Source: Oreohelix idahoensis (taxonomy: Eukaryota; Mollusca; Gastropoda; Stylommatophora; Oreohelicidae). From it: a stretch of DNA of 64,000 bases. Shown here piece after piece: positions 33,110 to 44,837 of the stretch (position 1 is the stretch's first letter; each line of letters starts with the position of its first letter). The DNA lies in contig JAMPIV010011350.1 in the NCBI GenBank assembly GCA_024509875.1, forward strand, positions 434,001 to 498,000. Reading direction: 5' to 3'. Made by a program: the position numbers and the translations under genes. Below the pieces are notes generated by a model, which saw nothing but the letters and a program-made list of their open reading frames with translations, ran no database searches and was not told the DNA's origin.

Positions 33110-34967
33110 ATGAACCAATTTTTATGTGATATGGCGAGAATTTTGGAGAATTTTGCTAAGTTCAATTTCCATTCTGTTAATCATATAATAATAGCTAAGG
33201 ATCTAGCAGAATTACTGCGTGTGCATCTCCGTACTTTTTTGGAACGTTACATCCATGTCCCACATGGTCAGGTATTAAATGACATATACCACGCTATACT
33301 CGACGACAAGGTTCCCGAGAATAAGATAAAAGAAAACAAACGGTGTGGACGGGAGAAGTTGTTAGAAAATATTGCTGAGGAGAGTGAATTATATGAGATA
33401 CATTCCAATCTTGAAAGTGACTACTCAAATTGGACTTGGAGCTTACTGGTTCACAGGCTGCATTGAATTCAGCATTAAATAAGATTACAGCGTTGGAAGC
33501 TGAGATGGAGGACAAACATGTCGAAGTGAAAACTCTCACTCAGGAAGTTCATCAATGGAAGGAGATGAGTGAGATATTGAAAGTTAAGGCCAAGAAACGT
33601 GAAGAGTCAATTACAGAAACGCTTACTGATCTATTGAATGATAATGCAGATCTCTATCGCCAACTTAAAGAGAAACAAACAGTTTCTCCCACACAGGTTG
33701 ATGAGCTACTGGACTGCCATCATAGTTCTATTGAAGCACTCAAACTGGACCTTGAAAATGAAAAGACCAGGAATGTATCAGTAGACACTCGTTAGAAATT
33801 TAATGTCTGACTAAAACTGCTGCTGCAGAACTCAAAGCTAAAGATTTAGAAGTTGAGTATAGGGTTGCTAAAGAGAAGATTCTTACTTCTCAGATAAATG
33901 ACTTAAAGTCAGATTATGATAGACTTCAGGTTGAAACCCAAGAGAGAATACGCAAGGCTCTTGCTAAAAAAAAAGAAATTACATATTTAACGATTACGAA
34001 ACTTCGTAACAGAGTTGATGGTCTGTTGGATGTTGTCTTGAACAACAAGGTGTTGTCTGCTGTTAAGGTTAACAGTGTTGGACATAATGTTGATGATCAA
34101 CACTTCACGAAAGCAAAGAGTCAGCACCAAGCACTCAATGCTGATAGTCAGCATGATTTTAACAAATCTTTCCGAAGGAAATATACTTTTCCTCGTCATG
34201 TTTCTTGTGCAGGGGTTTCCTCTCGAAATAGGTCTAACTGTGATGAGGTTGAATCATGGCGTAAGGCCGATGATAGCTATATCACTATACAAAAATGCCC
34301 ACCTCATGAACATAATATTAAGAAGTGGAATTTTAATGACCGCGGTAAACACAATAAGGTTCTAAATGAGAAATTACTTCATAATAATCATTGTCAATCC
34401 GACAGTGGTAATAAACATGGTTGTAAAATTCCAATTTCAGTTAGTCAGAATACTACATACCATGTTAACAGTCATCAGGCAGAGCCTAAAGGGACTGTGT
34501 TTCGATATGCGCAATCTACCTATTTGGCAGTTGGTAATAACACTGCTCATAAGGAGAGCAATACGAATAAACTGAATTGCCCTACTATTGTGTCATTCAG
34601 GGAAAAACAACATGTAGGTAATAATTATTCTCCTCGCTTAGCACGCACGACACATACTAATTTACATGATACTCGGGCTCAGTTGCGATCTGGCCGAGAT
34701 CATATGTCACTGAATCGCACTGTTTTGGTGCGCAAAATTCCATCGCATACAACTTGGTATGCACTTCGAAAATTTTTTCAGGAAGTTGGAAATGTTAAAT
34801 TTGTTCGCATGTTCGAACTTCAAGATTCTTTTAACCAACTTGCTTTTGTGCGCTTTGATAACTATCGTGACGCTCACAGGGCTGTTCATTTCATACATGG
34901 TTCGCTTTTTGCACACCATCCTTTAGACATGCAACTCGTACAAAACTCTGCACCACGCACTTTATAG
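33110..34967 (+). pseudogene. Gag-like coiled-coil protein with C-terminal RRM-like domain
   Basis: A protein of roughly 600 residues is now spread over three frames: 33110-33466, 33430-33795 and about 33810-34967. The frames join at shifts near 33430 and 33800. Start ATAATGA. Order: an N-terminal globular part with an ERYIHVPHG segment, a long E/K/L heptad coiled coil (about 33440-34020), a basic His/Asn-rich middle, then a C-terminal domain at 34720-34950 with TVLVRKIPSH (RNP2-like) and QLAFVRFDNYRDAHRAVHFI (RNP1-like) in RRM order. Coiled coil plus RRM recalls LINE ORF1 proteins more than zinc-knuckle Gag. I infer an RNA-binding structural protein; it is broken here. Confidence 0.6.
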
Positions 34968-35271
34968 TTGCGCTTGCTGGTGCGTTCTTCTTTATTCCTT
35001 TCGGAATGTTTTGTACTTGTCTTTTCTGCTATTTCAGATACTTCTTGGTACTTGACTTCATCTATGTCTTACTTATTGGCATTTCTTTATTTTCAGGTAT
35101 CCTGTCTGTTCCGACTTTCTTCACTTGTTGTATCTATATTGCTTTGTTTTATTGGGCCGATTAGCTCAGTATTTTCTTAGTCAACGACTTTTACTTCTTT
35201 ACTTTTACATAGGCTATGATTTCAGTTCATCTTTTTAGAGCTATGCCTTTGTCACCTGCGTTTCCTTTTTA
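34968..35271 (+). other. Deletion scar region
   Basis: This lies between the gag-like stop and the RNase H remnant. A hydrophobic 70-codon frame at 34968 is in frame after the stop but shows no family motif. The RT and integrase expected here are absent. Confidence 0.4.
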
Positions 35272-35838
35272 TTGACTACTATCACTGCGTGTCTTTCTGG
35301 ATTATTAAAGAATGGGTCACCAAACATGATTCGGTGGTCCCAAGAGTGCCAGACCACATTAGATTATACTAAATCTTTATTTTCATCGTCACCTATTTTG
35401 CGATTGCCAAATCCAGAAATTCCATTTACTCTTCGCAGCGATGCTTCAATGATGGGGATCGTGACATCTTTAATTCAAAGTTACGATGGAACTCTCTACC
35501 CAGTCATGTATGTGTCTAGAAAGCTGACTTCAACAGAACGAAACTATTCTGTACTAGACAAAGAATTACTAGCAATGGTTTGGTCCATCCTGAAATTACA
35601 GCGATTCTTGCTCGGCGCTCATTTCTTCGTTGAAACAGATCAACGAGCCCTTACGGCTCTACAAAATAAAGATCTTAAAAGTTCCAGATCAACTCGCTAC
35701 GCCATTGCGCTTCAACCATTCCATTTCACTATACTCGCTATACCAGGTTCTGAAAATTTGATGGCTGATCTCCTGTCACGTTGCCCGCAGGATTCAGTCA
35801 AGCCTCTGCTCCCCTCAAGTTGCAACGCCACTACGTGA
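35272..35838 (+). pseudogene. Ty3/gypsy RNase H (C-terminal end of pol)
   Basis: 188 open codons. The first 30 residues are the RT connection (WSQECQTTLDYTKSLFSSSP). RNase H follows, with FTLRSDASMMGIVTSL (first Asp), PVMYVSRKLTSTERNYSVLD, KELLAMVWS (Glu), FFVETDQRALTAL and a terminal ENLMADLLSRCPQ (last Asp). It stops soon after ADLLSRC with no integrase following. RNase H removes the RNA strand during reverse transcription. The rest of RT is deleted upstream, so the frame has no genuine start. Confidence 0.92.
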
Positions 35839-36868
35839 CCAATTCATCACTAGAAATTTGATCACTTACAAACTATGACGCCACGTACTACAATGAATTT
35901 TCCAATCATAATTTGACTATTGCATATAACATTACATTCTTCGCACCTTTTTTTGAACACATTGTTTTTGGTGCTTTTCATTGCATATAACTATCGGAAA
36001 CGGTATTAGTGCAACACTAACTGTGGTGTTTTAGTGGGAAAGTAAATTGACATAAACTGAACTTATTTGATAAATACATAATTGCAGGACATTTGACTTT
36101 CATAGATGTTCATGATTTTAGTTCACTTCGATACGAGCTTAAGACAATCTTCATTGCTTACGTGATGATTTCCTGACATATTAATCAATTTAAATGAAGA
36201 TAACTTGGTAACATTTTAAAATAATTTAATTTAATTGTATATTGCTTGGTAACATTTTTAAAATTCCATAACTTTGGAATACATATATGACATTCATATT
36301 AACTTAATTAGTATAGTATTCGAGATACGCTATTTCATAACACCCTAATTAGTTTATAACGGCGCATCATTCGCGCTTAGTAATTTTGGGCACATAGAAA
36401 TAATTCATGTGACCATTGTGACAAACTTGCTGTGTAGCTAATCTTGCCTACACATCCTTTGGATCGTGCTATTTTCTTCGAGTATGTTGTGTTGCGCATT
36501 GATTTTATTTAATTATTTCTTCCTCTTACATATATACGCATACATACACTACTTAATTTAATTGCGTTCACTGATTAATATTTTCTCTTTTATCATCCTG
36601 TTTGATTACTGTCTCCATTAATCACCATTTCTTTCCATTCTTCTCTACTTTATTTCATTATCTCATTTCATTTGCGACTTCTTAATTTGTTGTTAGTACA
36701 ATTTTAGTACATTGTGTATCATTTTTTATGTTTGAGTTTGAAAATTGTTTTCCATTACCACACTTCATCCCAATTATTAATTTCTTTAAATGACTTAACA
36801 CTCATTATATTTCTTTGGTGTAACAGTGATTTGTTGAAAGGAACTTGCTCGACTTCTCCGGTATATTA
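35839..36868 (+). other. 3' noncoding region of element 2
   Basis: About 1 kb of AT-rich sequence between pol end and polypurine tract. No ORF or nested element was recognised. Confidence 0.5.
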
Positions 36869-36911
36869 AAAAAAAAGCATAGCTTTTTTTTCCCAGGGCG
36901 GTTAGCTATAC
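36869..36911 (+). other. A/T hairpin plus polypurine tract of element 2
   Basis: AAAAAAAAGC, loop ATA, GCTTTTTTTT (36869-36891) is followed by CCCAGGGCGGTTAGCTATAC up to the LTR start TGTTAAGTCC. Same layout as element 1 at 16624-16665. Confidence 0.6.
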
Positions 36912-37723
36912 TGTTAAGTCCTTTTTACGCGTGGGATTTAAGTGTGCGAGATCTCACATGCCCGTCTAGTGTTGATGGACGCACATAAGAGCGCATCTAA
37001 GAAAATTTGTATATGATTAGTTATTTACGCGCCGTCATACACAATAGTTGAACAAAATAGCGCATCACGGTGCGATTGGTCGTTTGTTGCCAAACAGCGT
37101 TTACGTTATTAGAAGAGATCCCTAAAGTCTGCTATTGAAGACAGACGTACTTTTGTCGAAGCCGATTGTGTGTCTTGCCTCAAGTCGTGGGAAGACTTCA
37201 TGTAAAGATATTAATACACCTCCTTGTATGGAGCGTCTACTTTAGCCAACACCTGGCTCGATTGTATTTCGGATTTGATGCTATTTTTGTCGTGACAAGA
37301 TTTGGCTGTACTTCGGCATGCATATGTCATGTCGTGTCGCTAGTGGGTTCCAGATTCTTGCCGACTGTTATCGGGATCATCCTGCTATATATATATTTAC
37401 AGGGTTCATTCAATAAAACCCTTACAAATTATTTAAAAAGCTCCGTCATGAAAACCAAAATGGTAGAACTGCTCACCGTAGAGCTCGTCGCCGTCATTGA
37501 GATGTCGGCGGTTAGAGAGTGTCGATCACGTTCATGATTGAAGATATATAATAATGCAAAGTACTTTGATGCCCTGATGTTATAACTGTACTATTGATGT
37601 GATATACCAACTACGCCATGACCATGATCGTCTGTACTTCGTCGCTGAATAAATTCACGTGTGAAAGTTACTGTCGGCAATGACTTTGAGCCCAACCACA
37701 GCACTCTAATATTGGTGGTAACA
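36912..37723 (+). repeat. Element 2, 3' LTR
   Basis: It starts TGTTAAGTCC and ends GGTGGTAACA. It contains TGTGCGAGATCTCACATG, a hairpin reminiscent of the type II units of element 1. Relative to the 5' copy it has a deletion after the AATAAA. Confidence 0.8.
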
Positions 37724-39146
37724 ATTCCCAAATAAAATCAAAGTTCCCTAGGTTAAAGGAAATAGACACTGAACAGTACAGTCAGCTGAACAAGGAAGTA
37801 AAACGTCAAACCAGTGACGAAATGTCTGTCCCTGTCCTTTTGTGTGATCTCTCACACCTTCAGCCCTCCGGCCGTAAACTTCTTTTCTTCATATTTCTTC
37901 ATTATTCACTTGTTATTTGGCATTTCATTTTTCCCTTTCATTCATTTTACTCTTTATGCTGGACATAGCATGGTGAAGTCTCTAACACGTCACTCCCCTA
38001 TGGCAGTATTTGCTACGGGAGTAATTCGTATCTTATTGTTTACCACTCCTCAGACGTATTTACGTTCCGCCAGCTGAACTGTGGTATTAATGTAACAATA
38101 CCCAGTCATCAGACCGGTCACACGCTTATCTCTTTGAATCCATCTGACCACCTGTGGAAACGTGTCGGTCCAACATTTGACCCCATTGAAAAGCTGCTGA
38201 TCGTGTTGACACAAGCTTGTGTTGTGTGTACGATGAAAGAAAACAACACTGTTGGACCAGACATCTGTCTGGCGGAGGCACGCAGATAAAGGCGATAATT
38301 AGATAATCTGTCGGGGTAGACATCTAGGCGGAAGACATTACGCCAGGAAAAGATGGTCACAATATTATAATAGATGTGCAGCCGGAAGTCTTATGCAACG
38401 ATATGACATCACTGTTGTAAAAGGCCACGCGTGTATATTAAATTTAATATTTTTCAAATACGCGTGGGGTGAGTAATGATAAACTTCCCCTCCCAAACAG
38501 TGCTAGATAGATTTGGTTGGCTTGATTTAGATACCGGAATACACAATACATTCGATCGGAACATTCAGCGGAAACCCAGCTGGATTTGAACTGGAAACTG
38601 TACAATATAATGTAGTGAAATCCCAGACACAGAACACACAGAGAGATCGCATTGTACAGCGAACAACTTCCAAGAAGCCAGTGAGATATTGGACTTAGTA
38701 TTCCATACTTATAAGTGACAGTTTAACGTATTTGGGCAACTCTGAAAACTTAAGAGTAAACCCGCACATTTAAATACAAGACTGAAAACTTAAGGGACCA
38801 GGACTTTAATATAACAAGACTGGAATCCTAGGAATCAGATTCACCAGTCAAAAGAGGACTTTAACTCAAGTTTTCCCAGGTAGTGATTTCGCAGAGACAC
38901 TAGTCGTCAGAGGAATTAACTCTAATTTCCCAGACCCAGTCGTAAGAGGAATTTAACTCAAGTTTTCCCAGCAAGTGATTTCGCAGAGACACCCGCCGTC
39001 AGAGGAAGTAACTCTAATTTCCCAGACCAAAGTGATTCGAACAACATCTAACTAAAGGGCTGTGTGTCCATTCTAATCTGTGCAGGAGCTTGTGTATACC
39101 CATTATTTGGAGTAAGTGTAAACATTTCTATTACAAACGTGAATTT
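37724..39146. other. Unassigned DNA
   Basis: No gene was recognised. Inverted S4-SINE body sequence occurs near 37975-38030. A direct repeat of about 75 bp (GAATTTAACTCAAGTTTTCC / ACTTTAACTCAAGTTTTCCC, then TTCGCAGAGACAC) occurs near 38860-39030. Confidence 0.4.
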
Positions 39147-39159
39147 AACATGTTTTCTT

Positions 39160-39442
39160 TTTTTTTTTCTTTTTTTTCTATAACCAGCGGCACTCGAGCT
39201 TTCCAGCTCTTTCGGCCCAATGACATGTCATTGCGAGGCTGGGGGGTCAGTGGACTTTCCTTCCAACCCGGTCAGGAGCTTCGCTCCTTCCCATCCACAC
39301 GGGATTTATGTGCAGGAGCCGTTCAGGTTATTCAGTCAAATTTCCGGTCGTAAACATTTCTTCAAACGCCGACGGCCGGGTTTGAACCATGAACACCTGG
39401 TCGCCAGTACAACGTCGTAGCCATTACACCAGCGCGGCTCCC
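39160..39442 (-). mobile_element. tRNA-derived SINE, family S2, minus-strand copy
   Basis: This is the reverse complement of the S2 pattern at 20024: head GGGAGCCGCGCTGGTGTAAT, B box GGTTCAAACCC and a GGAAGGAGCGAAGCTCCTGA body. A perfect 13-bp TSD, AACATGTTTTCTT, lies at 39147-39159 and 39443-39455. The A-rich tail appears as a T-run on the plus strand. Confidence 0.9.
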
Positions 39443-39455
39443 AACATGTTTTCTT

Positions 39456-40335
39456 GCTAGTGGTTATATATGAGGCTGGCAACCTCAACATCTGAAAATA
39501 GTATATTCATGAACCACTACAGCAAGAGCTGGTTATTGTTTCTGACTAGTCGTGCGGGAAACCCGACAGCAGAGCGACCCCAGACTCCGACTGGAGCAGT
39601 GATGAGTGATGATTACATCACATGTGCCTAAGGTGTAACATATTTTGTGAGAATTATGTACCTTTTTTACTTGTAATTCAGGCAAATCATTATTCATGCA
39701 CTCCAGACGCAATTTTCTAGTTAACACATAGAAGGATATGGGAGAAGCTTCATCATATTCCCTGAGTTACACTGTGTGCTCGGGAATTTGATTCTTCTGA
39801 GAGGTTAACATTGGTGGGTGGAGCGCATGACAATGGGCCTGTTAGATTGCGATGAACAAATGTACTCAGCAGGCATTTCTTTCTTCTATTTGTCTCAAGT
39901 TCGTCGGTACAAGCCATCAGACGATTTGTGGTACTAACTCAGCTAGTGTGAGAGAACAGCATGCACCTAGCCGCCGACAGTGGAAGAGAGTGTGGAGAAG
40001 GCTTTCGTCATCACATAATTGATGAACCACAGCTGCAGGACTCATTCATACAAGCTAAGTGCTAACTGAAAGGCACCAGCAAAAAAGGGGACAATTCCAT
40101 TTAAACTTTTAAGTATAAATTTAACTTTTCACCTACGTCTCGATGACGAGAATGTTATAACTATCAAAATTCCATAATCTTCCCATATTTATTTTAAGTT
40201 TATAACTATATTACTGGGCTTAACAGGTAATAACTCATCGGGACTTGATGGAATCAGTAATCAGTAATCTAATACTGCGCTATGCTGCACCAGCTATTAG
40301 TGATTCACTGACATACAAAAGTAATCAATGTATCT
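39456..40335. other. Unassigned DNA with LTR-end-like motif
   Basis: On the minus strand at 39611-39646 lies TTAGGCACATGTGATGTAAT, also present at the proposed LTR start at 59461-59496. Otherwise no feature was recognised. Confidence 0.35.
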
Positions 40336-40600
40336 TTACTTACTTAGTCGATCCTCCTCTACCGTGAGGTGTAGAGGTTTGTAAAAGAGAGCGCCATACT
40401 ATTCTATCGGCTGTCTTCCTCCTGGCTTGGTTCCATTCTAGTCCTCAGTCCTTCAAAGATTGTCTAATGTTGTCCTCTCAGCGGACTTTGGGTCGTCCTG
40501 GAGGTCTGGATCCCTGGTTCTTAGTTTCCCATGCTCGCCGTGGTAGCCGATCTTCTCCTATTCTGCAGACATGACCAAACCATCTCAGTTAGGACTGTTC
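40336..40600 (-). pseudogene. LINE reverse transcriptase C-terminus, decayed
   Basis: A minus-strand frame reads a WFGHV-RIGEDRLPRRAWE-like segment, then PPGRPKVR and a Trp/Arg-rich end (RKTADRIVWRSLL), the C-terminus of a LINE RT, followed by a (TAAG)n tail. One stop interrupts it. A distinct LINE family from the RTE at 272. Confidence 0.65.
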
Positions 40601-40730
40601 TACTTGGGTCTGCAGGGGTTGGGGTTTTTAGGCCTTAACGTATCGTCTGGTTGCGGACCATGTCTCTTCTTGTTACTTCAACCACATTCCTCAGATACCT
40701 CATTTCTGAGGTTTGGATCTGGCCCATATT

Positions 40731-40790
40731 TTCTTGACGATCGGCACACTGGGGATGATGTGGTCAGCATCACGCCGGCTTACACCAGTG
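40731..40790 (-). mobile_element. S1 SINE fragment
   Basis: On the minus strand it matches the S1 block GCCGGCGTGATGCTGACCAC through TCAAGAAAATATGGGCC. Only about 60 bp remain. Confidence 0.7.
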
Positions 40791-40794
40791 GTGG

Positions 40795-41411
40795 TCCTGA
40801 ATTCCTCCGACTTATGGTATAATCAATGTATCGCAAGGAGTTACTTTCCATCTGCTTTTAAAATCGCTAAAGTATACCCACTTCTCAAACCAGGTTCATC
40901 TGATAGTAGTAACCTTGTTAGTCAATAATGACCTGCTAATCGGCAGTCAGTCGGGGTTTAGACCAAAGCATTCATGCCACACAGCCTTAACAAAGATGAT
41001 AGACAATTGACACCTAAACATCAATAACGATAATATATGTGGAGCAATATGTGTAGACTTCAAAAAAGCACTTGATATGATAGATCACGTTATTTTTATC
41101 AGAAAATTAGAAACAATGAAAGTAAATATTAAGCTCGTAAAGTTAATTAAATCGTTCCTGTCAGATAGACAACAAATAGCGTCTTACAATAATTTCTTGT
41201 CAAACCCAACCGATGTCAATACAGGTGGTCCTCAGGGCTCTATTCTCGGCCCTCTTCTCTTTACCGTCTACATTAATGATCTTCCTCTACACTTCAAACA
41301 CTCATCATGTGACCTGTTTGCCGATGACTGTACTACTTATACAAGTGATAAAAGTTGCACCACACTAGAACAATCTTTACAAAACGATACACATAATCTT
41401 ATTAAGTGGAG
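40795..41411 (+). pseudogene. CR1/Jockey-type reverse transcriptase, 5' part
   Basis: Plus-strand motifs in order: YFPSAFKIAKVYPLLKPG, SQSGFRPKHSCHTAL, CVDFKKALDMIDH (catalytic Asp in palm A), NTGGPQGSILGPLLFTVYIN and DLFADDCTTY (FADD active site). They lie in two frames, with a short deletion after KPGSSD. The sequence stops being RT exactly at TGGAG (41407-41411) where insertion B begins, and continues at 44172. Confidence 0.85.
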
Positions 41412-44166
41412 TGTAGTAAAGTAACTCCGTGTAACACCCCGCTCAAATTTCCCCGATTCAAAAATCTAGTAACGTAAATTCACAACCTATAAACGGGAGC
41501 CGCGCTAGCGTAGTGGTTACAACACCGCTCTGGCGACCGGGTGATACAGGATCAAACCCGGGCGACGGCATTTGAGGATTTTTCGTCGACCGGGATTTGG
41601 ACTGGATTAACTCGAGACCTGGCGAGGACATTTGAAGGAGTGTCGTCGACCAGGGACTGGCGGCTCCTGAGCCGACCCAGCTGCAATGGGTACCTCCGAA
41701 ATCGGCGAGTATTTGCCTGAATGGCGAGGGACATTTGTCTCTGTACAAGAAATAAAGGGATACTCACGTAAAATCAATGTCAGGTTAGACATAAAATGAT
41801 AACCTGAGATTTCGCCTCGAGTATTAGCGGGCGAACGCAAAAAAAAAAAAAAAAAAAAAAAAACAACCTATAAACCACTACTACTATATTTGAAAAATTG
41901 CCAAGGGCAAGGTCAAACTTACCGCTAAACATTGGACAAAATAATTTGAATTTTCCACTATTACAGTTAAAAATCTATAAATAAATTCCATGTTTGACCT
42001 TGGTCTCAAGGCCATCGTCAAATAAAACCGCTAACATTTAAAATAAAGTATTTGAATTTTCTAACGCCAAGCGTAAAAATACCACCCCCCCCCCTTTCCT
42101 CAAACACACACGCACACGCTCGACCCTTCCCAATATTTATGACGAAAGGCGTAAAGCTTGGCCACGAACCAACTTGTTGCCCCGCTTTATAGGGGAGAGA
42201 GAAGGCAGATTACAATGGAAATCAAGCCTAACTTGTTCGTTTGAAAAGAAACTTAGATAATTTATTTCTTTAAAAATAACAGGGATGTCTTGAAGGGTAG
42301 CTCTAATATTGGTTAATATATATCATAAAATTTTCCCTTATAATAAATTATCTGGCCTTAGAAAATTATTTTATTAATATTTTAGTTCAGTGAACAGAGC
42401 ACTACAAATTTTTTAAAAATTACCAAGATGAAAACGGGGATAAATGGGTAAAGGAAACCTATGTAGGAAGATAGAGGACAGTTGTCCTTTTAATAATCAC
42501 TTTTAATATTAAAAATTGACCCATTAATAACAAAGATATTGTATAAATAAAAATTGAGACAGACGAACAAACACACTTATCAACTGCTCAATTTGATTGC
42601 GTGAGAAAAGTTAGAAATTTCTTGACACGCGTTCTGATTGGTTAAGGCGTAGGGTAGCTTGGGGCAATAAAATTAACATTTCGCTGGCAACAACCGCCAT
42701 TTGAAATTAAAACTATCTAAAGCTGACATCAGCGGGAGAGCCTGTGTGACCAAAGCTTTCACCGTCTGGACACTTAAAGCATTGGTAGAACCCATTAACT
42801 GCCAAAGTCAAGCTTATGATATGTGATATTCTTGTTTGAGGGTAAGGCACAATAAGTATTTGTATTGATTTAATTAACATGCAGGCCACAATTTGTGTTA
42901 CGATAGCCAAAATAGGAATGCAGTCTTTCGGAGCGAAAGGAAGGCATAAAATATTTGCTAGTGGCTTACAAATTTTGCGCATGCCAATGCAGTAACCCAG
43001 AAGGGATATTGGCTTTTGCAGTGCCATAAATGTTTAAATATTATGTAAAATCATGTAGAGAATGTTAGAAAGAATTTATCCACAGGTTTCAGTGCTAGAG
43101 TAAACACACCCTATCTATTGTATGAACGAAAAACCCTGTATAAGATGTTGTAAGGGAATCATTAAAGGGTCACAGGCTGGGTATGTACACCCCTGTCTAT
43201 TATATGGAAGCGACACCTTGGAGGAAGGATCAGGGCTTTGTACTATCACTGAAGAAGAATGTTTACACAGCAGTGATGTTAAACAATGAAAAATAAAGAC
43301 TGGTGTAATGATCAGCACACATAGCTGATCAAGGTGAGTTGTTACAGTGGTTATGTGTGGAAGTATTATAGATGAGAGTTATATGGGAGGGAATATTCCT
43401 CTCATTTCAGGTTATATGTCAGAATACTTATTGGTGGCAGGAAACCTGGTGAGGGACGAAAATCCTGGGAATGATCGCTCAGCATTCAAGTTGTAGCTAG
43501 CCCCACACATTCGACCAGGAGCACCACATTTGTTGATTCCGAGGACCTATGGGCAAACTGTTTTCTTCAATCCATGCCAGTTAAGTCCTTTAGAAAAGGC
43601 ACTGACAAATTATTGATATCATAAAGTTCTACCATAATAACCATAACCATAATAATAATATTATCACCTTGAAGTGATGAACCCAACAGTCTTTCCAACA
43701 TATTAACAGTGATCAGTACAAGCCGGTAAACAGAACAGTGGGTGGATTTCTTCAGTGATTTTTTTTTGTAGAAAAAGATACTTGGACAGAGTTCCAGTTA
43801 TTTATTTTAAATAGTGTATATAAACAAATTTACTGAGTTGACAATCCCTGTCCCAGAAAATTGAGGTACAGGGAAATTAAATTGTAATATAATTACCTAA
43901 ACTTTAACAAAAGTCTTACTCACTTTAATATTATTGAGTTACAGTTCTGTTTACATTTTATTTCGTCCTTATATTAAATACATTACCCTAGACACACTCA
44001 GCCACACAACATCACAGAGCCTATTTTACACAGAATGAGATCTGAGAGATGGCGGATAGGGACTCTGAGAATCATCATCATCAACAATTAGACTCAGGGA
44101 ACTTACACAGCTTGACCTCACTCTGTTTACCCTTAATTAATAACACCAGTAACCTCATTTACCACA
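41412..44166 (-). mobile_element. Solo-LTR-like insertion, copy B
   Basis: This 2.76 kb block splits a LINE RT. TGGAG is duplicated exactly on both sides (41407-41411 and 44167-44171). Plus-strand ends are TGTAGTAAAG and TTTACCACA. Landmarks shared with A and C, including a CCCTAGACA block near 43985 and AGGGAACTTACACAGCT near 44097, set the orientation as minus. It holds SINE S3. Without the SINE and its TSD it is about 2.37 kb. No coding capacity was recognised. Confidence 0.7.
41495..41862 (+). mobile_element. tRNA-derived SINE, family S3
   Basis: The head, GGGAGCCGCGCTAGCGTAGT, with B box GGATCAAACCC resembles S2. The body differs and includes CGGCTCCTGAGCCGACCCAG, which matches S1. It ends in 26 A. 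A perfect 13-bp TSD, ACAACCTATAAAC, lies at 41482-41494 and 41863-41875. It is nested in copy B. Confidence 0.88.
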
Positions 44167-44171
44167 TGGAG

Positions 44172-44837
44172 CAACAAGAATCGCAAGCAAATAAATATTA
44201 GTAAAACAAAATGTATGTTAATTTCATCCAGACAAAAACTACAAAACTCGCAGACAACAACAATTCAACTCTAAATTTGAACATCACGAATTGAAAACGT
44301 AAATGAACACAGAACTCTAGGTCTCACTGTTGACCAACACCTAAGTTGGCAGTAATGAAAGAATACAAAAACACCATACAACATAAAGTCAGCGATTAAA
44401 CAAATTACAGGTACCCAAGCCCAGGCTAGACCTATTTAACATTTGGCTTACACAGCTGCTCATCTTTGGAACAATCTTCCAAATGACCTGAAAAACACGC
44501 AGTCCCTACTCATATAATCGTATACTGTTCAAATACTTTATGAGGGCTGATTAAATGCCACCCTAACTGATTATGTTTTATTTTTATCTAATATACTGTA
44601 TGGAGGCAATTATGATCTAGTTTTCATTACAATATATTTATTCTTAATTTTGTGATCAGGTGCTGTAAATGTATGCTGTTATACTACCTTGTAATGTTGC
44701 ATTGCCCTTAAATTAATACTTTAAGTACGCTGGAGAATGTTTGAATAACAGTAATAAAAGATGAGCAAGGAAGAATGCAAGAGGAAACTGTGTGCCCGAT
44801 TTTCAACACTTGGAAAATTAATTTCTTTCGTATATGT
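44172..44837 (+). pseudogene. CR1/Jockey-type reverse transcriptase, 3' part and 3' UTR
   Basis: This continues the RT from 41411: QINISKTKCMLISS, then ENVNEHRTLGLTVDQHLSW and a final AYTAAHLWNNLPNDLK. Several stops are present. The 3' UTR ends in a CTATCTAC-type tail that merges into the minisatellite. A second copy of this 3' UTR type lies at 59160-59460. Confidence 0.75.

Larger units (their letters stand above)
27531..37723 (+). mobile_element. LTR element 2: coiled-coil/RRM gag with gypsy RNase H remnant
   Basis: Direct repeats 27531-28375 and 37010-37723, offset by 9479 bp and nearly identical, enclose about 8.5 kb. The right LTR begins at 36912 (TGTTAAGTCC) after a polypurine tract. 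The left LTR lacks its first 98 bp, so no TSD can be tested. The interior holds a primer-binding site, a long leader with tandem repeats and a nested solo LTR, a broken gag-like ORF and the RNase H end of a gypsy pol. RNase H last before the LTR fits elements such as Gmr1 with integrase upstream of RT. The copy is defective. Confidence 0.7.
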
